From the NCBI GenBank assembly GCA_963966185.1, contig CAWZYM010000139.1:1-64000 (forward strand): a stretch of DNA of 64,000 nucleotides, in the 5' to 3' direction. Below the pieces are notes generated by a model. That model ran no database searches and had not been told where the DNA came from. It saw only the letters and a list, made by a program, of their open reading frames with translations. Source of the stretch: Rhabditoides inermis. Taxonomy: Eukaryota > Nematoda > Chromadorea > Rhabditida > Rhabditidae. Of the stretch, positions 13,401-27,659 are shown in pieces. Position 1 is the first letter of the stretch. Every line of letters begins with the position of its first letter. Both the position numbers and the translations under genes were made by a program.

Positions 13401-16400
13401 TTTCGGGTTAGTTTCGCATTAAAACAGTCGATTCCAGACCCGACCTGTCAAGGGAGGAGCTGCTATATATGGATATCAAGGCGCCCTTCCACATATCATC
13501 TTTACCACTTGAAAGAGCATCCAAAATACTATATTTTAAAATAGTTCAGTCTGATTAAATCTTGACTTTTCGTGTTAGTTTCGCATTAAAACAGTCGATT
13601 CCAGATCCAACCTATCAAGGGAGGAGCTGCTATATATAGATATCAAAGCGCCCTTCCACATATCATCACTATCATTTGATAAAGCATCCAAAATACAATA
13701 CTTCAAAATAGTTCAGTCTGATTAAATCTTGACTTTTCGTGTTAGTTTCGCATTAAAACAGTCGATTCCAGACCCAACCTGTCAAGGGAGGAGCTTCTAT
13801 ATATGGATATCAAGGCGCTCTTCTACATATCATCACTACCATTTGATAAAGCACCCAAAATACTATATTACAAAATAGTTCAGTCTGATTAAATCTTGAC
13901 TTTTCGTGTTAGTTTCGCATTAAAACAGTCGATTCCAGACCCAACCTGTCAAGAGAGGAGCTGCTATATATGGATATCAAGGCGCCCTTCCACATATCAT
14001 CTTTACCACTTGAAAGAGCATCCAAAATACTATATTTTAAAATAGTTCAGTCTGATTAAATCTTGACTTTTCGTGTTAGTTTCGCATTAAAACAGTCGAT
14101 TCCAGACCCAACCTGTCAAGGGAGGAGCTGCTATATATGGATAGCAATGCGCCCTTCCACATATCATCTTTACCACTTGAAAGAGCATTCAAAATACTAT
14201 GTTTTAAAATAGTTCAGTCTGATTAAATCTTGACTTTTCGTGTTAGTTTCGCATTAAAACAGTCGATTCCAGACCCAACCTTTCAAGGGAGGAGCTGCTA
14301 TATATGGACATCAAGGCGCCCTTCCACATATCATCACTACCATTTGATAGAGCATCCAAAATACTATATTTCAAAATGGTTCAGTCTGATTAAATCTTGA
14401 CTTTTCGTGTTAGTTTCGCATTAAAACAGTCAATTCCAGACCCAACCTGTCAAGGGAGGAGCTGCTATATATGGATAGCAATGCGCCCTTCCACATATCA
14501 TCTTTACCACTTGAAAGAGCATCCAAAATACTATATTTTAAAATAGTTCAGTCTGATTAAATCTTGACTTTTCGGGTTAGTTTCGCATTAAAACAGTCGA
14601 TTCCAGACCCGACCTGTCAAGGGAGGAGCTGCTATATATGGATATCAAGGCGCCCTTCCACATATCATCTTTACCACTTGAAAGAGCATCCAAAATACTA
14701 TATTTTAAAGTAGTTCAGTCTGATTAAATCTTGACTTTTCGTGTTAGTTTCGCATTAAAACAGTCGATTCCAGATCCAACCTATCAAGGGAGGAGCTGCT
14801 ATATATAGATATCAAAGCGCCCTTCCACATATCATCACTACCATTTGATTAAGCATCCAAAATACTATATTTCAAAATAGTTCAGTCTGATTAAGTCTTG
14901 ACTTTTCGTGTTAGTTTCGCATTAAAACAGTCGATTCCAGATCCAACCTATCAAGGGAGGAGCTGCTATATATGGATATCAAGGCGCCCTTCCACATATC
15001 ATCACTACCATTTGATAAAGCATCCAAAATACTATATTTCAAAATAGTTCAGTCTGATTAAGTCTTGACTTTTCGTGTTAGTTTCGCATTAAAACAGTCG
15101 ATTCCAGGCCCAACCTGTCAAGGGAGGAGCTTCTATATATGGATATCAAGGCGCCCTTCCACATATCATCACTACCATTTGATAGAGCATCCAAAATACT
15201 ATATTTCAAAATAGTTCAGTCTGATTAAATCTTGACTTTTCGTGTTAGTTTCGCATTAAAACAGTCGATTCCAGACCCAACCTGTCAAGGGAGGAGCTGC
15301 TATATATGGATATCAAGGCGCCCTTCCACATATCATCTTTACCACTTGAAAGAGCATTCAAAATACTATATTTTAAAATATTTAGTCTGATTAAATCTTG
15401 ACTTTTCGTGTTAGTTTCGCATTAAAACAGTCGATTCTAGACCCAACCTGTCAAGGGAGGAGCTGCTATATATGGATAGCAATGCGCCCTTCCACATATC
15501 ATCTTTACCACTTGAAAGAGCATCCAAAATACTATATTTTAAAATAGTTCAGTCTGATTAAATCTTGACTTTTCGGGTTAGTTTCGCATTAAAACAGTCG
15601 ATTCCAGACCCGACCTGTCAAGGGAGGAGCTGCTATATATGGATATCAAGGCGCCCTTCCACATATCATCTTTACCACTTGAAAGAGCATTCAAAATACT
15701 ATATTTTAAAATATTTAGTCTGATTAAATCTTGACTTTTCGTGTTAGTTTCGCATTAAAACAGTCGATTCTAGACCCAACCTGTCAAGGGAGGAGCTTCT
15801 ATATATGGATATCAAGGCGCCCTTCCACATATCATCACTACCATTTGATAGAGCATCCAAAATACTATATTTCAAAATAGTTCAGTCTGATTAAATCTTG
15901 ACTTTTCGTGTTAGTTTCGCATTAAAACAGTCGATTCCAGACCCAACCTGTCAAGGGAGGAGCTGCTATATATGGATAGCAATGCGCCCTTCCACATATC
16001 ATCACTACCTTTTGATAGAACATCCAAAATACTATATTTTTAAATAGTTCAGTCTGATTAAATCTTGACTTTTCGGGTTAGTTTCGCATTAAAACAGTCG
16101 ATTCCAGACCCGACCTGTCAAGGGAGGAGCTTCTATATATGGATATCAAGGCGCCCTTCCACATATCATCACTACCATTTGATAGAACATCCAAAATACT
16201 ATATTTTAAAATATTTCAGTCTGATTAAATCTTGACTTTTCGTGTTAGTTTCGCATTAAAACAGTCGATTCCAGACCCAACCTGTCAAGGGAGGAGCTGC
16301 TATATATGGATATCAAGGCGCCCTTCCATATATCATCTTTACCACTTGAAAGAGCATCCAAAATACTAATTTTTAAGATAGTTCAGTCTGATTAAATCTT

Positions 16401-19400
16401 GAGTTTTCGTGTTAGTTTCGCATTAAAACAGTCGATTCTAGACCCAACCTGTCAAGGGAGGAGCTGCTATATATGGATAGCAATGCGCCCTTCCACATAT
16501 CATCTTTACCACTTGAAAGAGCATCCAAAATACTATATTTTAAAATAGTTCAGTCTGATTAAATCTTGACTTTTCGTGTTAGTTTCGCATTAAAACAGTC
16601 GATTCCAGACCCAACCTGTCAAGGGAGGAGCTGCTATATATGGATATCAAGGCGCCCTTCCACATATCATCTTTACCACTTGAAAGAGCATCCAAAATAC
16701 TATATTTTAAAATAGTTCAGTCTGATTAAATCTTGACTTTTCGTGTTAGTTTCGCATTAAAACAGTCGATTCCAGATCCAACCTGTCAAGGGAGGAGCTG
16801 CTATATATGGATATCAAGGCGCCCTTCCACATATCATTACTACCACTTGATAGAGCATCCAAAATACTATATTTTAAAATAGTTCAATCTGATTTAATCT
16901 TGAGTTTTCGTGTTAGTTTCGCATTAAAACAGTCGATTCTAGACCAAACATGTCAAGGGAGGAGCTGCCATATATAGATATCAAAGCGCCCTTCCACATA
17001 TCATCACTACCATTTGATAAAGCATCCAAAATACTATACTTCAAAATAGTTCAGTCTGATTAAATCTTGACTTTTCGTGTTAGTTTCGCATTAAAACAGT
17101 CGATTCCAGACCCAACCTGTCAAGGGAGGAGCTTCTATATATGGATATCAAGGCGCCCTTCTACATATCATCACTACCATTTGATAAAGCACCCAAAATA
17201 CTATATTACAAAATAGTTCAGTCTGATTAAATCTTGACTTTTCGTGTTAGTTTCGCATTAAAACAGTCGATTCCAGACCCAACCTGTCAAGGGAGGAGCT
17301 GCTATATATGGATAGCAATGCGCCCTTCCACATATCATCTTTACCACTTGAAAGAGCATCCAAAATACTATATTTTAAAATAGTTCAGTCTGATTAAATC
17401 TTGACTTTTCGTGTTAGTTTCGCATTAAAACAGTCGATTCCAGACCCAACCTGTCAAGGGAGGAGCTGCTATATATGGATAGCAATGCGCCCTTCCACAT
17501 ATCATCTTTACCACTTGAAAGAGCATCCAAAATACTATATTTTAAAATAGTTCAGTCTGATTAAATCTTGACTTTTCGTGTTAGTTTCGCATTAAAACAG
17601 TCGATTCCAGACCCAACCTGTCAAGGGAGGAGCTGCTATATATGGACATCAAGGCGCCCTTCCACATATCATCACTACCATTTGATAGAGCATCCAAAAT
17701 ACTATATTTCAAAATGGTTCAGTCTGATTAAATCTTGACTTTTCGTGTTAGTTTCGCATTAAAACAGTCGATTCCAGACCCAACCTGTCAAGGGAGGAGC
17801 TGCTATATATGGATATCAAGGCGCCCTTCCACATATCATCTTCACCACTTGAAAGAGCATCCAAAATACTATATTTTAAAATAGTTCAGTCTGATTAAAT
17901 CTTGACTTTTCGTGTTAGTTTCGCATTAAAACAGTCGATTCCAGATCCAACCTGTCAAGGGAGGAGCTGCTATATATGGATATCAAGGCGCCCTTCCACA
18001 TATCATCTTTACCACTTGAAAGAGCATCCAAAATACTATATTTCAAAATAGTTCAGTCTGATTAAATCTTGACTTTTCGTGTTAGTTTCGCATTAAAACA
18101 GTCGATTCCAGACCCAACCTGTCAAGGGAGGAGCTGCTATATATGGATATCAAGGCGCCCTTCCACATATCATCTTTACCACTTGAAAGAGCATCCAAAA
18201 TACTATATTTTAAAATAGTTCAGTCTGATTAAATCTTGACTTTTCGTGTTAGTTTCGCATTAAAACAGTCGATTCCAGACCCAACCTGTCAAGGGAGGAG
18301 CTGCTATATATGGATATCAAGGCGCCCTTCCACATATCATTTTTACCACTTGAAAGAGCATCCAAAATACTATATTTCAAAATAGTTCAGTCTGATTAAA
18401 TCTTGACTTTTCGTGTTAGTTTCGCATTAAAACAGTCGATTCCAGACCCAACCTGTCAAGGGAGGAGCTGCTATATATGGATATCAAGGCGCCCTTCCAC
18501 ATATCATCTTTACCACTTGAAAGAGCATTCGAAATACTATATTTTAAAATATTTAGTCTGATTAAATCTTGACTTTTCGTGTTAGTTTCGCATTAAAACA
18601 GTCGATTCTAGACCCAACCTGTCAAGGGAGGAGCTGCTGTATATGGATAGCAATGCGCCCTTCCACATATCATCTTTACCACTTGAAAGAGCATCCAAAA
18701 TACTATATTTTAAAATAGTTCAGTCTGATTAAATCTTGACTTTTCGGGTTAGTTTCGCATTAAAACAGTCGATTCCAGACCCGACCTGTCAAGGGAGGAG
18801 CTTCTATATATGGATATCAAGGCGCCCTTCCACATATCATCACTACCATTTGATAGAACATCCAAAATACTATATTTTAAAATAGTTCAGTCTGATTAAA
18901 TCTTGACTTTTCGTGTTAGTTTCGCATTAAAACAGTCGATTCCAGACCCAACCTGTCAAGGGAGGAGCTGCTATATATGGATATCAAGGCGCCCTTCCAC
19001 ATATCATCTTTACCACTTGAAAGAGCATCCAAAATACTAATTTTTGAGATAGTTCAGTCTGATTAAATCTTGAGTTTTCGTGTTAGTTTCGCATTAAAAC
19101 AGTCGATTCTAGACCCAACCTGTCAAGGGAGGAGCTGCTATATATGGATAGCAATGCGCCCTTCCACATATCATCTTTACCACTTGAAAGAGCATCCAAA
19201 ATACTATATTTTAAAATAGTTCAGTCTGATTAAATCTTGACTTTTCGTGTTAGTTTCGCATTAAAACAGTCGATTCCAGACCCAACCTGTCAAGGGAGGA
19301 GCTGCTATATATGGATAGCAATGCGCCCTTCCACATATCATCTTTACCACTTGAAAGAGCATCCAAAATACTATATTTTAAAATAGTTCAGTCTGATTAA

Positions 19401-20830
19401 ATCTTGACTTTTCGTGTTAGTTTCGCATTAAAACAGTCGATTCCAGACCCAACCTGTCAAGGGAGGAGCTGCTATATATGGACATCAAGGCGCCCTTCCA
19501 CATATCATCACTACCATTTGATAGAGCATCCAAAATACTATATTTCAAAATGGTTCAGTCTGATTAAATCTTGACTTTTCGTGTTAGTTTCGCATTAAAA
19601 CAGTCGATTCCAGACCCAACCTGTCAAGGGAGGAGCTGCTATATATGGATATCAAGGCGCCCTTCCACATATCATCTTTACCACTTGAAAGAGCATTCAA
19701 AATACTATATTTTAAAATATTTAGTCTGATTAAATCTTGACTTTTCGTGTTAGTTTCGCATTAAAACAGTCGATTCTAGACCCAACCTGTCAAGGGAGGA
19801 GCTGCTGTATATGGATAGCAATGCGCCCTTCCACATATCATCTTTACCACTTGAAAGAGCATCCAAAATACTATATTTTAAAATAGTTCAGTCTGATTAA
19901 ATCTTGACTTTTCGGGTTAGTTTCGCATTAAAACAGTCGATTCCAGACCCGACCTGTCAAGGGAGGAGCTTCTATATATGGATATCAAGGCGCCCTTCCA
20001 CATATCATCACTACCATTTGATAGAACATCCAAAATACTATATTTTAAAATAGTTCAGTCTGATTAAATCTTGACTTTTCGTGTTAGTTTCGCATTAAAA
20101 CAGTCGATTCCAGACCCAACCTGTCAAGGGAGGAGCTGCTATATATGGATATCAAGGCGCCCTTCCACATATCATCTTTACCACTTGAAAGAGCATCCAA
20201 AATACTAATTTTTAAGATAGTTCAGTCTGATTAAATCTTGAGTTTTCGTGTTAGTTTCGCATTAAAACAGTCGATTCTAGACCCAACCTGTCAAGGGAGG
20301 AGCTGCTATATATGGATAGCAATGCGCCCTTCCACATATCATCTTTACCAATTGAAAGAGCATCCAAAATACTATATTTTAAAATAGTTCAGTCTGATTA
20401 AATCTTGACTTTTCGTGTTAGTTTCGCATTAAAACAGTCGATTCCAGACCCAACCTGTCAAGGGAGGAGCTGCTATATATGGATATCAAGGCGCCCTTCC
20501 ACAAATCATCTTTACCACTTGAAAAAGCATCCAAAATACTATATTTTAAAATAGTTCAGTCTGATTAAATCTTGACTTTTCGTGTTAGTTTCGCATTAAA
20601 ACAGTCGATTCTAGACCCAACCTGTCAAGGGAGGAGCTGCTATATATGGATAGCAATGCGCCCTTCCACATATAATCTTTACCACTTGAAAGAGCATCCA
20701 AAATACTATACTTTAAAATAGTTCAGTCTGATTAAATCTTGAGTTTTCGTGTTAGTTTCGCAGTAAAACAGTCGATTCTAGACCAAACCTGTCAAGGGAG
20801 GAGCTGCTATATATGGATAGCAATGCGCCC

Positions 20831-23800
20831 TTCCAATAATCATCTTCACCACTTGAAAGAGCATCCAAAATACTATATTTTAAAATAGTTCAGTCTGATT
20901 AAGTCTTGACTTTTCGTGTTAGTTTCGCATTAAAACAGTCGATTCTAGACCAAACCTGTCAAGCGAGGAGCTGCTATATATGGATATCAAAGCGCCGTTC
21001 CACATATCATCACTACCATTTGATAGAGCATCCAAAATACTATATTGCAAATTAGTTCAGTCTGATTAAATCTTGACTTTTCGTGTTAGTGTCGCATTAA
21101 AACAGTCGATTCCAGACCCAACCTGTCAAGGGAGGAGCTTCTATATATGGATATCAAGGCGCCCTTCCACATATCATCACTACCATTTGATAGAGCATCT
21201 AAAATACTATTTTTCAAATTAGTTCAGTCTGATTAAATCTTGACTTTTCGTGTTAGTTTCGCATTAAAACAGTCGATTCTAGACCAAACCTGTCAAAGGA
21301 GGAGCTGCTATATATGGATATCAAAGCGCCCTTCCACATATCATCACTACCATTTGATAGAGCATCCAAAATACTATATTTCAAAACAGTTCAGTCTGAT
21401 TAAATCTTGACTTTTCGTGTTAGTTTCGCATTAAAACAGTCGATTCTAGACCCAACCTGTCAAGGGAGGAGCTGCTATATATGGATAGCAATGCGCCCTT
21501 CCACATATCATCTTTACCAATTGAAAGAGCATCCAAAATACTATATTTTAAAATAGTTCAGTCTGATTAAATCTTGACTTTTCGTGTTAGTTTCGCATTA
21601 AAACAGTCGATTCCAGACCCAACCTGTCAAGGGAGGAGCTGCTATATATGGATATCAAGGCGCCCTTCCACATATCATCTTTACCACTTGAAAAAGCATC
21701 CAAAATACTATATTTTAAAATAGTTCAGTCTGATTAAATCTTGACTTTTCGTGTTAGTTTCGCATTAAAACAGTCGATTCTAGACCCAACCTGTCAAGGG
21801 AGGAGCTGCTATATATGGATAGCAATGCGCCCTTCCACATATAATCTTTACCACTTGAAAGAGCATCCAAAATACTATATTTTAAAATAGTTCAGTCTGA
21901 TTAAATCTTGAGTTTTCGTGTTAGTTTCGCAGTAAAACAGTCGATTCTAGACCAAACCTGTCAAGGGAGGAGCTGCTATATATGGATAGCAATGCGCCCT
22001 TCCAATAATCATCTTCACCACTTGAAAGAGCATCCAAAATACTATATTTTAAAATAGTTCAGTCTGATTAAGTCTTGACTTTTCGTGTTAGTTTCGCATT
22101 AAAACAGTCGATTCTAGACCAAACCTGTCAAGCGAGGAGCTGCTATATATGGATATCAAAGCGCCGTTCCACATATCATCACTACCATTTGAAAGAGCAT
22201 CCAAAATACTATATTAAATAGTTCAGTCTGATTAAATCTTGACTTTTCGTGTTAGTTTCGCATTAAAACAGTCGATTCTAGACCCAACCTGTCAAGGGAG
22301 GAGCTGCTATATATGGATAGCAATGCGCCCTTCCACATATCATCTTTACCACTTGAAAGAGCATCCAAAATACTATATTTTAAAATAGTTCAGTCTGATT
22401 AAATCTTGAGTTTTCGTGTTAGTTTCGCATTAAAACAGTCGATTCTAGACCCAACCTGTCAAGGGAGGAGCTGCTATATATGGATAGCAATGCGCCCTTC
22501 CACATATCATCTTTACCACTTGAAAGAGCATCCAAAATACTATATTTTAAAATAGTTCAGTCTGATTAAATCTTGACTTTTCGTGTTAGTTTCGCATTAA
22601 AACAGTCGATTCTAGACCCAACCTGTCAAGGGAGGAGCTGCTATATATGGATATCAATGCGCCTTCCACATATCATCTTTACCACTTGAAAGAGCATCCA
22701 AAATACTATACTTTAAAATAGTTCAGTCTGATTAAATCTTGAGTTTTCGTGTTAGTTTCGCATTAAAACAGTCGATTCTAGACCCAACCTGTCAAGGGAG
22801 GAGCTGCTATATATGGATAGCAATGCGCCCTTCCACATATAATCTTTACCACTTGAAAGAGCATCCAAAATACTATATTTTAAAATAGTTCAGTCTGATT
22901 AAATCTTGACTTTTCGTGTTAGTTTCGCATTAAAACAGTCGATTCTAGACCAAACCTGTCAAGCGAGGAGCTGCTATATATGGATATCAAAGCGCCGTTC
23001 CACATATCATCACTACCATTTGATAGAGCATCCAAAATACTATATTGCAAATTAGTTCAGTCTGATTAAATCTTGACTTTTCGTGTTAGTGTCGCATTAA
23101 AACAGTCGATTCCAGACCCAACCTGTCAAGGGAGGAGCTTCTATATATGGATATCAAGGCGCCCTTCCACATATCATCACTACCATTTGATAGAGCATCT
23201 AAAATACTATTTTTCAAATTAGTTCAGTCTGATTAAATCTTGACTTTTCGTGTTAGTTTCGCATTAAAACAGTCGATTCTAGACCCAACCTGTCAAAGGA
23301 GGAGCTGCTATATATGGATATCAAAGCGCCCTTCCACATATCATCACTACCATTTGATAGAGCATCCAAAATACTATATTTCAAACAGTTCAGTCTGATT
23401 AAATCTTGACTTTTCGTGTTAGTTTCGCATTAAAACAGTCGATTCTAGACCCAACCTGTCAAGGGAGGAGCTGCTATATATGGATAGCAATGCGCCCTTC
23501 CACATATCATCTTTACCAATTGAAAGAGCATCCAAAATACTATATTTTAAAATAGTTCAGTCTGATTAAATCTTGACTTTTCGTGTTAGTTTCGCATTAA
23601 AACAGTCGATTCCAGACCCAACCTGTCAAGGGAGGAGCTGCTATATATGGATATCAAGGCGCCCTTCCACATATCATCTTTACCACTTGAAAAAGCATCC
23701 AAAATACTATATTTTAAAATAGTTCAGTCTGATTAAATCTTGACTTTTCGTGTTAGTTTCGCATTAAAACAGTCGATTCTAGACCCAACCTGTCAAGGGA

Positions 23801-25010
23801 GGAGCTGCTATATATGGATAGCAATGCGCCCTTCCACATATAATCTTTACCACTTGAAAGAGCATCCAAAATACTATATTTTAAAATAGTTCAGTCTGAT
23901 TAAATCTTGAGTTTTCGTGTTAGTTTCGCAGTAAAACAGTCGATTCTAGACCAAACCTGTCAAGGGAGGAGCTGCTATATATGGATAGCAATGCGCCCTT
24001 CCAATAATCATCTTCACCACTTGAAAGAGCATCCAAAATACTATATTTTAAAATAGTTCAGTCTGATTAAGTCTTGACTTTTCGTGTTAGTTTCGCATTA
24101 AAACAGTCGATTCTAGACCAAACCTGTCAAGCGAGGAGCTGCTATATATGGATATCAAAGCGCCGTTCCACATATCATCACTACCATTTGATAGAGCATC
24201 CAAAATACTATATTGCAAATTAGTTCAGTCTGATTAAATCTTGACTTTTCGTGTTAGTGTCGCATTAAAACAGTCGATTCCAGACCCAACCTGTCAAGGG
24301 AGGAGCTTCTATATATGGATATCAAGGCGCCCTTCCACATATCATCTTTACCACTTGAAAGAGCATCCAAAATACTAATTTTTAAGATAGTTCAGTCTGA
24401 TTAAATCTTGAGTTTTCGTGTTAGTTTCGCATTAAAACAGTCGATTCTAGACCCAACCTGTCAAGGGAGGAGCTGCTATATATGGATAGCAATGCGCCCT
24501 TCCACATATCATCTTTACCAATTGAAAGAGCATCCAAAATACTATATTTTAAAATAGTTCAGTCTGATTAAATCTTGACTTTTCGTGTTAGTTTCGCATT
24601 AAAACAGTCGATTCCAGACCCAACCTGTCAAGGGAGGAGCTGCTATATATGGATATCAAGGCGCTCTTCCACATATCATCTTTACCACTTGAAAAAGCAT
24701 CCAAAATACTATATTTTAAAATAGTTCAGTCTGATTAAATCTTGACTTTTCGTGTTAGTTTCGCATTAAAACAGTCGATTCTAGACCCAACCTGTCAAGG
24801 GAGGAGCTGCTATATATGGATAGCAATGCGCCCTTCCACATATAATCTTTACCACTTGAAAGAGCATCCAAAATACTATATTTTAAAATAGTTCAGTCTG
24901 ATTAAATCTTGAGTTTTCGTGTTAGTTTCGCAGTAAAACAGTCGATTCTAGACCAAACCTGTCAAGGGAGGAGCTGCTATATATGGATAGCAATGCGCCC
25001 TTCCAATAAT
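20831..25010 (+). repeat. Second higher-order repeat domain in satellite A
   Basis: The marker TTCCAATAATCATCTTC, replacing the usual TTCCACATATCATC, occurs at 20831, 22000, 23999 and 25001. The spacings are 1169 bp (7 monomers), 1999 bp (12 monomers minus a few deleted bases) and 1002 bp (6 monomers). These blocks also carry CGCAGTAAAACAG and AAGCGAGGAGC variants that are absent from the left part of the array, so this domain was homogenised separately. Confidence 0.8.
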
Positions 25011-25700
25011 CATCTTCACCACTTGAAAGAGCATCCAAAATACTATATTTTAAAATAGTTCAGTCTGATTAAGTCTTGACTTTTCGTGTTAGTTTCGCAT
25101 TAAAACAGTCGATTCTAGACCAAACCTGTCAAGCGAGGAGCTGCTATATATGGATATCAAAGCGCCGTTCCACATATCATCACTACCATTTGATAGAGCA
25201 TCCAAAATACTATATTGCAAATTAGTTCAGTCTGATTAAATCTTGACTTTTCGTGTTAGTGTCGCATTAAAACAGTCGATTCCAGACCCAACCTGTCAAG
25301 GGAGGAGCTTCTATATATGGATATCAAGGCGCCCTTCCACATATCATCACTACCATTTGATAGAGCATCTAAAATACTATTTTTCAAATTAGTTCAGTCT
25401 GATTAAATCTTGACTTTTCGTGTTAGTTTCGCATTAAAACAGTCGATTCTAGACCAAACCTGTCAAAGGAGGAGCTGCTATATATGGATATCAAAGCGCC
25501 CTTCCACATATCATCACTACCATTTGATAGAGCATCCAAAATACTATATTTCAAAACAGTTCAGTCTGATTAAATCTTGACTTTTCGTGTTAGTTTCGCA
25601 TTAAAACAGTCGATTCTAGACCCAACCTGTCAAGGGAGGAGCTGCTATATATGGATAGCAATGCGCCCTTCCACATATCATCTTTACCACTTGAAAAAGC

Positions 25701-25967
25701 CTGCCACGAGACACTTCAATCACTGATAGTACTCGCGCGATATGGTTTTGTATAAGAAGTCTGTGGACTGTTTGGTTGTGTGGTATGTACGTTATGCAGT
25801 GACATTGATGTAGTAGTGATAGAAACGTATTTGAATCATCGCTGTGCTGTCCTGGTACGTCTAATCCGGTCTCTAAGACGTGGCTCATTGGATATCGTAG
25901 AATTTACACAGATGCACAAATATTTCTCGGGAGGTGCTATAGTGATGTATGTATGTGTGCGTTTCAG
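25701..25967. other. Unique spacer between satellite A and the partial gene
   Basis: The satellite stops abruptly after CTTGAAAAAGC and unique sequence starts with CTGCCACGAG. No exon could be assigned: the one candidate, between an AG near 25799 and a GT near 25855, does not match the phase needed by the exon at 25968. This stretch is probably intronic for the gene that ends at 26644. Confidence 0.5.
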
Positions 25968-26644
25968 GTGTGTGCGAGGACGCGTCTCGCGTGTCGGCAG
26001 CCGACTTCGATGCGGTGCGTGAGGAGTCAAGACCCAAGGTGAGAGGAGGGGGGGGGGGGGGGAGGGGGTGTGAAAGATGATTGTGTGCTGCGAGTGTACA
26101 TGCGCGATGCAAGTGTTGGGTGGAAAATACTTTTGGAAATCGGACATTTGTATTTTCCACCTGAAGTGTTCCGTCTCCTGTCCGAGCCGAGTAGTTTTTT
26201 GTCGGCGAGAGTGTTTGATCATAGTGGATAATCCATTTTTGCATTCTGCCAATTGTCACCGTGGATGAAGGAGTGGGAGAGATGAAGAGATTTCAAAGGC
26301 GAATAGCTGGGCGAATAGCAATAACAATAACTGGTTGTGGAGTGGATCATTGTGATTTCAGTGATCAGGTAAATGGATTCTGAAATGGTTTGATTATATG
26401 AGCTGTTAGATGGTAATGAGTTAGATTTGTAGATGAAGCTATTCTCTTATCGCTTTCGTGAGAGAGGGGGGAGGGAGAGATGAAGAATTGCATGTCAACG
26501 TGCTGCTTTAGCTTGTCTCTTTGAAAGTGTAACAGTAACAGATCCAAGTAATACCACATCGTGATTGACCGTTGTTTGCAGAGACGGGAGGAGGAGCGCG
26601 CGTTCTTCAAGGCAGGCCAGCAACAGAAGGTCACGTTGGCATAA
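25968..26644 (+). CDS. 3' end of an unidentified gene (two last exons)
   Basis: Two exons join in frame. Exon 25968-26038 follows a GTTTCAG acceptor, starts two bases into a codon and reads VCEDASRVSAADFDAVREES before ending at AAG/gtgag. Exon 26582-26644 follows TTTGCAG and reads RREEERAFFKAGQQQKVTLA before TAA. The tail is charged, rich in Arg and Glu, and resembles the basic, probably helical end of a nuclear or RNA-associated protein, but I do not recognise a family. The 5' part is not visible: satellite A begins 268 bp upstream, so the remaining exons lie beyond the array, if the array is intronic, or have been lost. Both exons have correct splice signals and compatible phase, and coding reads well only in this frame. 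No signal peptide or membrane segment is visible. It could be a decayed fragment rather than a live gene. Confidence 0.6.
26048..26062 (+). repeat. Poly-G run (15 G)
   Basis: An uninterrupted run of 15 G follows GAGAGGA just after the donor site at 26039, inside the intron between the two terminal exons of the partial gene. Such runs can form G-quadruplex structures and are prone to sequencing length errors. Confidence 0.9.
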
Positions 26645-27310
26645 GGAAGACCAGAGGAAGGGAGGAGGAGCAGTGCAGCCGAGGAGAAGAGGTGGAGGCA
26701 GAGATGACCACTATTCATATCGTATTTCCCATTTTTATTCACGCATTCCATTTCGCTCATTGTGATTGTACAGTTTTGTTAGTTTTCGATGATTTCGTGC
26801 CATAGATTGCCTTAAGATAGTGATTGCCTTGTACCAGAAATGTAAATATGTATTTTGGAAGAGTCCTTTCATATCATCTTTCTTCGAAGGAGGGGAGGGA
26901 AAATGTGAGAGAGAGGGAATGGAGAGGAAGAGGGAAAAGTAGATGGAGAGGGAGTTGGAGAAAGACAGTAGATGGAAAGGGAGAGGAAGGAGGGAGATAG
27001 AAGGTGGGATGCGTGGGATGTGAAGGCGTTTCTTTTTGAAAAAAAAACGCCTGCAGGGGAAGGCTGCGGTGATGGAGCGCCGTATTTTGCATGTCGATCG
27101 CAGTTGCGTTTCGAATTTGTTATCAAAGAGGGGGTCTGCCAGTGGCGATGAGTCGACTCGACTCGCATCCTAATCTATCCTATCTGCTAGTCAGAGCGCA
27201 CCGGCTTCCACCGTTGTACTACAGTACCGTAGGCTACCGTACCGTATCGACAACTATACCCCGCTGCATGCCCGAGGCTACGATATGCGAATCCAATTAT
27301 CGAGATCGTG
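26645..27310. other. Intergenic region with purine-rich tract
   Basis: No coding exon could be supported here. From about 26877 to 27008 the plus strand is almost purely G and A (GGAGAGG, GAGAGAGAGGGAA and similar motifs), a low-complexity polypurine tract. An A run followed by ACGCC lies near 27040. The open frames across this region on either strand read as low-complexity Ser/Pro/Leu or Glu/Arg and are not genes. Confidence 0.6.
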
Positions 27311-27600
27311 TATGTGATGATTGGCGAAACCGCATAAAAGGAGTGGCTGCGACACATGATCACAGCACACTCTCATTTGGTTAAGCCCCGCCCACTCGTG
27401 CACTTTGCTCGCTGGCTGTGAGTGAGTGACCGGCTCTGTGAGGGCATTTCGGCCACCGCGCGCCCGCTCACTGCCACGTCACTGTTCGCCCATCCCTCTG
27501 CGCATTTCTTCTCACTGCACGTTGCGCGCGTATCTCGCACGTTGTTCTTTTCGTTACTAGTTTGTGCTTCGCTTAATGAACGCAACTAGGTAGTGTGCTA
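27311..27600 (+). promoter_or_regulatory. Possible promoter region upstream of the multi-exon gene
   Basis: The sequence becomes GC-rich and contains GCATAAAAGG (TATA-like, about 27332-27341), a CCCCGCCC GC-box near 27387, and several CGCGC and CACGTC/CACGTT motifs over the next 200 bp. This would suit a promoter for the plus-strand gene that starts coding at 28682. It is an inference from composition and motifs only; no transcript start can be seen. Confidence 0.3.
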
Positions 27601-27659
27601 CTTTTCAATACGGTGATTGTCTGCGTGTGTGGTTCCGTTCGGATATGCTTGTGTGGCGC

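Larger units (their letters stand above)
1..25700 (+). repeat. Satellite A: 167-bp tandem array (about 154 copies)
   Basis: Direct reading shows one unit repeated head to tail without interruption. The GTTCAG anchor falls at 11, 178, 345 and 512, giving a period of 167 bp. A clean monomer is 2309-2475, from ACCACTTGAAAGAGC to CATATCATCTTT. Monomers are AT-rich and differ by a few substitutions. Common variants are CACTACCATTTGATAGAGC versus CTTTACCACTTGAAAGAGC, and GATATCAAGGCGCC versus GATAGCAATGCGCC; the second becomes common after about 9.8 kb. Small indels break the period locally, for example +4 near 11150 and 11855. The array continues beyond the left edge and ends at 25700 inside a monomer, about 15 bases after its ACC anchor. 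Frames are closed or carry only short chance openings, so I see no genes in it. Confidence 0.98.

Noticed and set aside
1..25700. CRISPR-like repeat array
   Set aside because: The period is 167 bp with no unique spacers between repeats, and the setting is eukaryotic; this is satellite DNA.
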